Source of the DNA: Nageia nagi
Taxonomy: Eukaryota; Pinophyta
Reading direction: 5' to 3'
Length of the DNA: 64,000 bases
Assembly (NCBI GenBank): GCA_050084985.1
Contig: JBITNC010000002.1
Span: forward strand, 10,912,001 to 10,976,000
The notes under the pieces are model-generated. The model was not told the origin of the DNA. It made no database searches and worked only from the letters and a program-made list of their open reading frames with translations. Shown one piece after another: positions 58,701 to 64,000 of the stretch. The position numbers were made by a program, and so were the translations under genes. Within the stretch, counting starts at the first letter, position 1. Each line of letters starts with the position of its first letter.

Positions 58701-60120
58701 CATTGACCAACTACTTGATGAAAATCCAATAAATTTAATTAAATACTTGAGAAATAATCATCAAATGTTAGAAGAATGAAACCTACACCTTAGGGAAGGA
58801 CCCATGGAAACCCAAAATCCATCTCCTCACCTCAACCTAATCCATTTCTTGAACCCCATGATAACCTAACCTTCAACATGTTCAACCTACCTAATCCTAT
58901 AAATAATATCCTCAATCTTTCAAACCACTTCCATGATTTTGTCCCATGTCAATTGCCCAAACCATATCACAAACATCCTTATCCTCTCTAAATTTACCTA
59001 ACCATAAATATCATTTACCCTTCCAAATATCTCTACCATAAATATTCCCCAATCTGTCATACTCTAAACATTTTGTAATCCCTCCTGTTATTTTTGCTAC
59101 TTAGGTCATCTCAAACATTTTCCAACTACAATATCATTAATCATACCAAAGTATCCACCCTCTTATTATAATTTAAACATAACCTATATTGCATATATAA
59201 TCAAATAAACCCCCATTCTATGTTACTCCAATATTATAACCACATACATCACATTATCTTCAAATACAAACCTACCTTTACATCCCCTCAAAACCATAAA
59301 CATAACATTATCTTTAAAAATAAACCTATATTAGCATCTCATCATAACCATAACCATAACTATAAAATTATCTCCAACAACAACAAACTTATCCCAATCT
59401 ACCAATTCCCAAATACATTCCATTCACTTCATATTTACTTCCTAATATTAACATATTCTAAGCCCAAACGTCATTAGTTGGGCTTCTTAATCTTGCAAAT
59501 ACCAACATTATATAAAATTTTGTACAAATAAACCCTAACCTTCTAAATAATTATTTTGATGAACAAATCTTAAACTAAGTAATTATTCTTGAAATATGAA
59601 CTCGAGTATATGATTATGAGAAACCCATATATAATTAACATTTCAATGATCATATCTACCTATTAGTTCTAATAAAGTAATACCCGTTGAACATTGAGCT
59701 TCCAAAGTTTGACAAATTTAAATAAAAACAAGAAGACCAACTATACATATTTAAAGACTCTTGTTACATAATAAGTAACAATGATGCACTTATATTAACG
59801 ATATTCCCCATAATGCTTGCAGAGAAATCCATTCATTGGTATAATAACTTTCCAAAGCATAACTTTAATAAAATTGTGAATATAGTTTTGGACCATTTCT
59901 ACATTAGCATTAAGAATACATCCCTCTCCTACTAGTATAGTCTAAAATAATTTTATGATGAACCCCTTGATGATTATATCTAAAGATGGAAAGGGATGAT
60001 ATATCATTTGATATTTTTTATATCTTAAAATAAATTGCTAAATCAAGAAAAGATTAGATCTAAAAAAAAAGATTGAAATAACTTCTTGATAATGGAATAG
60101 TTGAATATAAAGATCGGGAA
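55741..60120. other. Long stretch without a recognisable gene
   Basis: The first few hundred bases are the 5' flank of the WD40 gene (no clear TATA box). From 56200 on there are only AT-rich runs, A-tracts (57428-57475, 57776-57787) and a C/A-rich zone at 58780-59540 with a 54-bp minisatellite. No conserved domain was seen in any frame. Confidence 0.55.
59238..59400 (+). repeat. Minisatellite, period 53-54 bp, about three units
   Basis: 'aaccacataca', 'aaccataaaca' and 'aaccataacca' start units at 59238, 59292 and 59345, with shared 'attatctt.aaa' and 'aaacct' parts. An open frame over it (59220-59477) is a repeat artefact. Confidence 0.65.
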
Positions 60121-60960
60121 ATGATCAAACCTCTTGCTAATCAAGACATCCATAAAATAGATAACATGGTTAACATGATTATCCATGGGGAAGAGGAAAA
60201 ACACTCTTCATCATCATCATCAAAAGAGGAGTGCAATGTGGCCACAAGAAGAAAGAAAATATATATTCCTAATCCTGCCATAATTCCTACTAGTAATGTA
60301 TCTCATGCTCTTCCTAATGAAAAGTTCAATATGATTGTGTTCATCAATTAAAGAATACTCAATTGAATATTAGTATGTATGAGTTGATTATGATATCTGC
60401 TAGATATAGAAAATCTTTATTCAAGGCATTAGATGGTGAACTTGTTGATACTAACATATCGATATTGTATTTGTATATATTTTTGAGTCTTCTGAATAGG
60501 TTAATTTGGTACAATTTAATGATGAAGAGCTACCTTCACAAGAGGTCTTAGATTGTATTTTGACATTACACATCAATATAAACATCAATGGGAAGACTAA
60601 AAAGGAAGCATTGGTTGATATTGGTTTAGGTATCAACACTTACTCACTCAAATTTCTTAACGAGTTTAATGAAAAGTTACTTTAAAAGGTCAAAAAGTCA
60701 ACCATAAGAATCAAGGGCTTTGATAATACTAATAAACAATGTATTGGCTACATTTATCTCCCAACAAAGGTAGGATCAAAGACTATAGAAACAAAGACAT
60801 ATGTTATAGATTAAAAAATTATCATATAAGAGTTATTATAAGTGACTGTGTGCAACTTATACAATTTTTTCTGTTAAGTTCATCAATGCAAAAAATAAAC
60901 ATAACAAGATTAAGTAATATAAACATAAAGCATGAATTACAAGAGTAGTGAAGGAAAAGA
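60121..60960 (+). pseudogene. Ty3/Gypsy protease-region remnant
   Basis: The + strand reads, with frame breaks, FNDEELPSQEVLDCILTLHI, then INGKTKKEALVDIGLGINTY (about 60583-60645), the retropepsin block where the usual DTGAG is DIGLG. STIRIKGFDNTNKQCIGYI and the PTKVGSKTIETKTYVID strand follow. The order fits the protease of plant Gypsy elements whose PR precedes RT. A Ser-rich, (TCA)n-encoded stretch lies at 60206-60230. RT is not found downstream; a LINE fragment follows. Confidence 0.6.
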
Positions 60961-61259
60961 GAAGTTGTGACGAAGTCGATTAGGGCTTTTTGAGTATGCA
61001 AATTACAAATTAGAGAATATTGATGTTATAGCAAATCCCTTACCAAGTTGAAATGCAATCGAATGATGTTAACAATGCAATGAATAAGGCACTATGCAAA
61101 CCAAAACCTAAGCCTACACATGAATGAATCAACATTATTAATAGGGATCAAGAAAAAATCGAGAAGGAGATCGAAGTTGATCTTGAGATCAAGATCATTG
61201 ATAATAAAACTCACATAATAGTCCTAAAAGATATTATGAATCTGGAAACTGATTGACAA

Positions 61260-62050
61260 AAGAATACTTTGATCAGAAGGTTTGTGGGATTTAGACCAAG
61301 TATGGATACAATTCGAAGATGGATGTTTGAAAAATGGAAAACAAAGGAGGGAGTGTATCTAGTGGCACTACCAAGAGAATTTTTACTCTTTAATTTCAAG
61401 TGTGAAGAATATATGGAAAAGGTCATTGAGTTAGGGCCATGGTTCCTTCGTAGAAAAGTATTGGTACTCAAATAGTGGTATAAGGGATTTATACCAAATA
61501 CTAAAAACACTAATCTGATCCCAACTTGGTTAGCCTTCTAAACTTGCCAATAGAGTTTTGGAATGCAAGTTTTATTGTTGGAATCACAAATGGGATTAGT
61601 TCATTGGTATCAATAGATAAGGTAACTAGATCTCGAAGAAAAATGATTAATGCTTGCTTTTATGTCAACATTGACATAACTAAGGAACTAAGGAAGAGAA
61701 TTTTTATTTATGAAGGTGTGAAGAAGATGGAGGGACTTATGAGCATGAAATAGTATATGAAAACCTTCCTATTTGTTGTAATATGTGCAAATAATTTGAC
61801 CATTTTGCTAAGGACTTCATTGAAAAGAAGAAAGAAACAAAAAAAGATGAGACGGCATGGAGGCCTATTCAAGGAAAAAATAATAAAAGACATGATCATC
61901 CTCATGTACAAAAATAGACATAAGATAAAACTCAAATTTGAAAAGGAAAAAAATTCATAAGTAGAAACCCTTATAATGCATTAAGTATGTTTGACGATAA
62001 TGATGTAGACGAAGCGTAGCCCGATAGTAGTGAGGATGAAATTGAAAAGG
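61260..62050 (+). pseudogene. LINE ORF1 fragment with DUF4283-type domain and knuckle
   Basis: The + strand gives RRFVGFRPSMDTIRRWMFEK, then the VALPREFLLFNFKCEEYMEK and LGPWFLRRKVLVLK blocks (61269-61475). A stop, then a frameshift near 61524, lead into LPIEFWNASFIVGITNGISS and VSIDKVTRSRRKMINACF (to about 61700). Next is YENLPICCNMCK and a damaged knuckle (DH in place of GH, last Cys lost). This is the DUF4283 nucleic-acid-binding domain found at the start of plant LINE ORF1 and related proteins. An acidic/Lys-rich tail follows to about 62100. No endonuclease was found after it. Confidence 0.8.
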
Positions 62051-62594
62051 ATCCAAATGAGAGAAAATCAACATAAATATAAATGAATGAAAAATCAAGA
62101 AATATGATCCACAAAAGAAAAAGAAACAAAGCAAATCAAGGATAAGGAACTCTATACAAGGTACACAATAGGAGGAAGAAAATATTCCATTAAGACAACA
62201 ATACTAATTTAGGAAGATAACAAATGTGGGTCAAAATCATATGGGAAGATCATCCCATCAAGAACTAAGGGATAAGAGGATAATAAAAGAAATTGCAAAT
62301 GGATTTCAGCATATGTTTGATATGCATGGGCTCCTTTTGTTCCCTATCAATAAATCTTAAGCATTTAATAAAACTTTTATAGGGTTGTATTTGAGCTACA
62401 ATTAAGCTGCGATTGGGATACTATATATTAGATGTTTTGGCTACCATCAAGTTATGGTTGGATATAAATAGTAAAATACTTTGATCCAATGGATACATAA
62501 TGATATATATTTGTACCAAGTTTTGGGATCCTATTAAAACCTGTGCTTTTTATAATATAATTTACCCTTATTATCAAAAACAAATCAATATAAC

Positions 62595-62880
62595 ATCTTA
62601 TTAGGGAGACTGGATTCATGCCATGGGGGTATTTTCTTCAACCTTGCATGCATTCTTGAAGTTTCAACATTAAGAACAAGTTTACACAATCAACATAGAA
62701 TATGATCCAAAGATCATGATTGGAAGGGTACAAATTACTTTCATCCCTAATTAAATTAAGAAAGTAATAAAAGAAAAGAATAAGAAACCAAATATCAAGG
62801 AAACTAAAATGGGGATGTACAAATTCAAAGATGAAAAAATCAAAAACTCAATCAATGAACATGGGAAACCTTAGACAAAG
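62595..62880 (+). pseudogene. Gypsy fragment (end of protease / start of linker)
   Basis: The + strand reads GDWIHAMGVFSSTLHAFLKF at 62608-62667, very like the GRPWIHAMGAV.STLHQ.LKF block that ends plant Gypsy retropepsins. A Lys-rich, stop-containing stretch follows. It could be the continuation of 60121-60960 after interruption by the LINE piece, or a separate fragment. Confidence 0.5.
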
Positions 62881-62964
62881 GATCTCCTGAAGGAGATGAA
62901 ATAGTTGTTTATCTCCACCCAAGATCACCTTGGATGGAATCTTCTACTAATATTAAGAACACAT

Positions 62965-63399
62965 AAATCATTCATATAAGAGAACTCAAACATGTATAGT
63001 GGTTACTCCAACTATGGGAGTACATCCACTTGAACCATCTCAAATTCTATTATCTCAAGAACTTTAACTCTCTCTACAACTAGAAGCATATTCAAGCTTC
63101 CTACAAGATCAAGCTCTCCTCATACTACAAGCATGAGAGTGCTTTCTACAAGTGTGTTTTACAACAAGAGCAAGCCCTCTATTTATAGGTGAAAACCTTA
63201 TCTTAACTCACCTTTTTATCCATGGTTTACATGGTGTTAGAATGAAAAAGTGTCATGCTTAAGTGTAATTCAAAGTCTTTTGTTATTTAATCACTTTTAG
63301 GTATTAAGTAATAAAATAAGGAGTTACATAAAAGGAGCATTAATAATTATATATCATCTAGAGACTAACTTACACAATAATACATTATATGCTCTAACA
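62965..63399 (-). repeat. Probable solo LTR
   Basis: The minus strand starts TGTTAGAGCATATAATGTATTATTG (63399 leftward), has a TATA-like CCTATAAATAGAGGGCTTGC (63169-63188) and later the GATGTACTCCCATAGTTGGAG block typical of the two other LTRs in the window. No primer site follows its end, so it is probably solo. The inner end (about 62965) and a target duplication could not be fixed. Confidence 0.6.
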
Positions 63400-64000
63400 T
63401 CTCTAGCATCAATGCTCTCAAAAGTGTCAACACATGCATGAAAAGATAATAAAAATAGATTCAAGAGGTACTCTATAATGAACATAATGCATCATCTAAT
63501 TCTAAGATTGAAAGGTCAAGCACAAAGGAAAAATCAATCATTAGACAAAAATCAAAGAAGAAGATAAGAACAAGCAATCCAAAGTTGATATGATCATTAA
63601 TACACCTTTCATTTCAAATTACTTAGGAATTCATAAGCATAAAGGAGGTTCTTGTAGAAAATATAAGAAATAAATTGAATCCATAGATAAAGTATTAAAA
63701 GACCACCCACAATGGGATCTAAAGGAAAAAAAGTGGGGTAGGACATGGTAAAAGGAATGAGACAAATTTTGATTCTAGTTCAAAGAGCTTAGGGTTAGAG
63801 AGTGGAAGTTGAGATTCATAGGATAAAATAGTAGCAATGGTAGAAATCTCAAAAATTCTTAAATTCCTAAGACTTTAAAAAAAGGATCTAAAATAAGGCA
63901 TAAAAGCATCAATATTGTCAACAATATTAGCACTAGGAAATCAAAGAATGATTCAACTAGTATATAAAAATTCTCATTAGGTTCCCTTCCCTTGGATATG
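63400..64000. other. Window end, no recognisable gene
   Basis: Purine-rich, Lys-coding sequence on the + strand with many stops. It could be debris of a LINE or Gypsy linker, but no motif supports that. Confidence 0.4.

Noticed and set aside
59220-59477. 85-residue His/Asn-rich frame
   Set aside because: Produced by a 53-54 bp minisatellite in C/A-rich sequence.

Overview
The window looks like nuclear DNA from a seed plant with a large, AT-rich, repeat-filled genome. A gymnosperm such as a conifer is the best guess, but this is an inference. It rests on one multi-exon gene with a 7.2 kb repeat-filled intron, mostly old and frameshifted Copia, Gypsy, LINE and CACTA elements, tRNA-iMet-type primer sites, PPR gene debris and long interstitial telomere-like arrays. 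No prokaryotic, organellar or viral gene was recognised.

Layout. 1-4016: 5' part of a minus-strand LTR element (long purine-rich leader, primer site, 5' LTR). 4017-6300: decayed minus-strand coding remains with an in-frame 57-bp repeat. 6530-7850: CCCTAA telomere-like array split by a solo LTR. 7860-12460: CACTA-like element remnant carrying a decayed multi-exon gene, lying against a LINE fragment (12461-13980). 14600-16820 and 27270-30430: two copies of one unusual LINE family. Between them, 16972-27263 holds two Copia elements joined head to tail on the minus strand, one interrupted by a 1,092-bp CACTA transposon (19647-20738) that has captured a PPR gene fragment. 31019-31309 and 41591-41881: two intact paralogous single-exon genes for a 96-residue membrane protein, on the same strand with matching TATA boxes. 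Between them lie a LINE RT remnant (34000-36480) and a non-autonomous LTR element with both LTRs and a target duplication (37562-40830). 44056-44470: PPR fragment. 44780-46005: Copia 3' end with LTR. 46110-46283: tRNA-derived SINE.

46984-55740 (minus) is the one clear conserved gene, a WD40 protein related to WDR25. It has four exons with consensus splice sites that join in frame to 426 codons. Its second intron carries a Gypsy remnant and diverged tandem repeats. 55741-60100 has no recognisable gene. 60121-63399 has Gypsy protease debris, a LINE ORF1 (DUF4283-type) fragment and a probable solo LTR.

Only three genes look functional: the two small membrane-protein paralogues and the WD40 gene. 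The rest is a record of nested transposition. I saw no operon-like or defence-like system. The most interesting items are the small-protein gene pair, the gene-capturing CACTA element and the higher-order telomere-like array.
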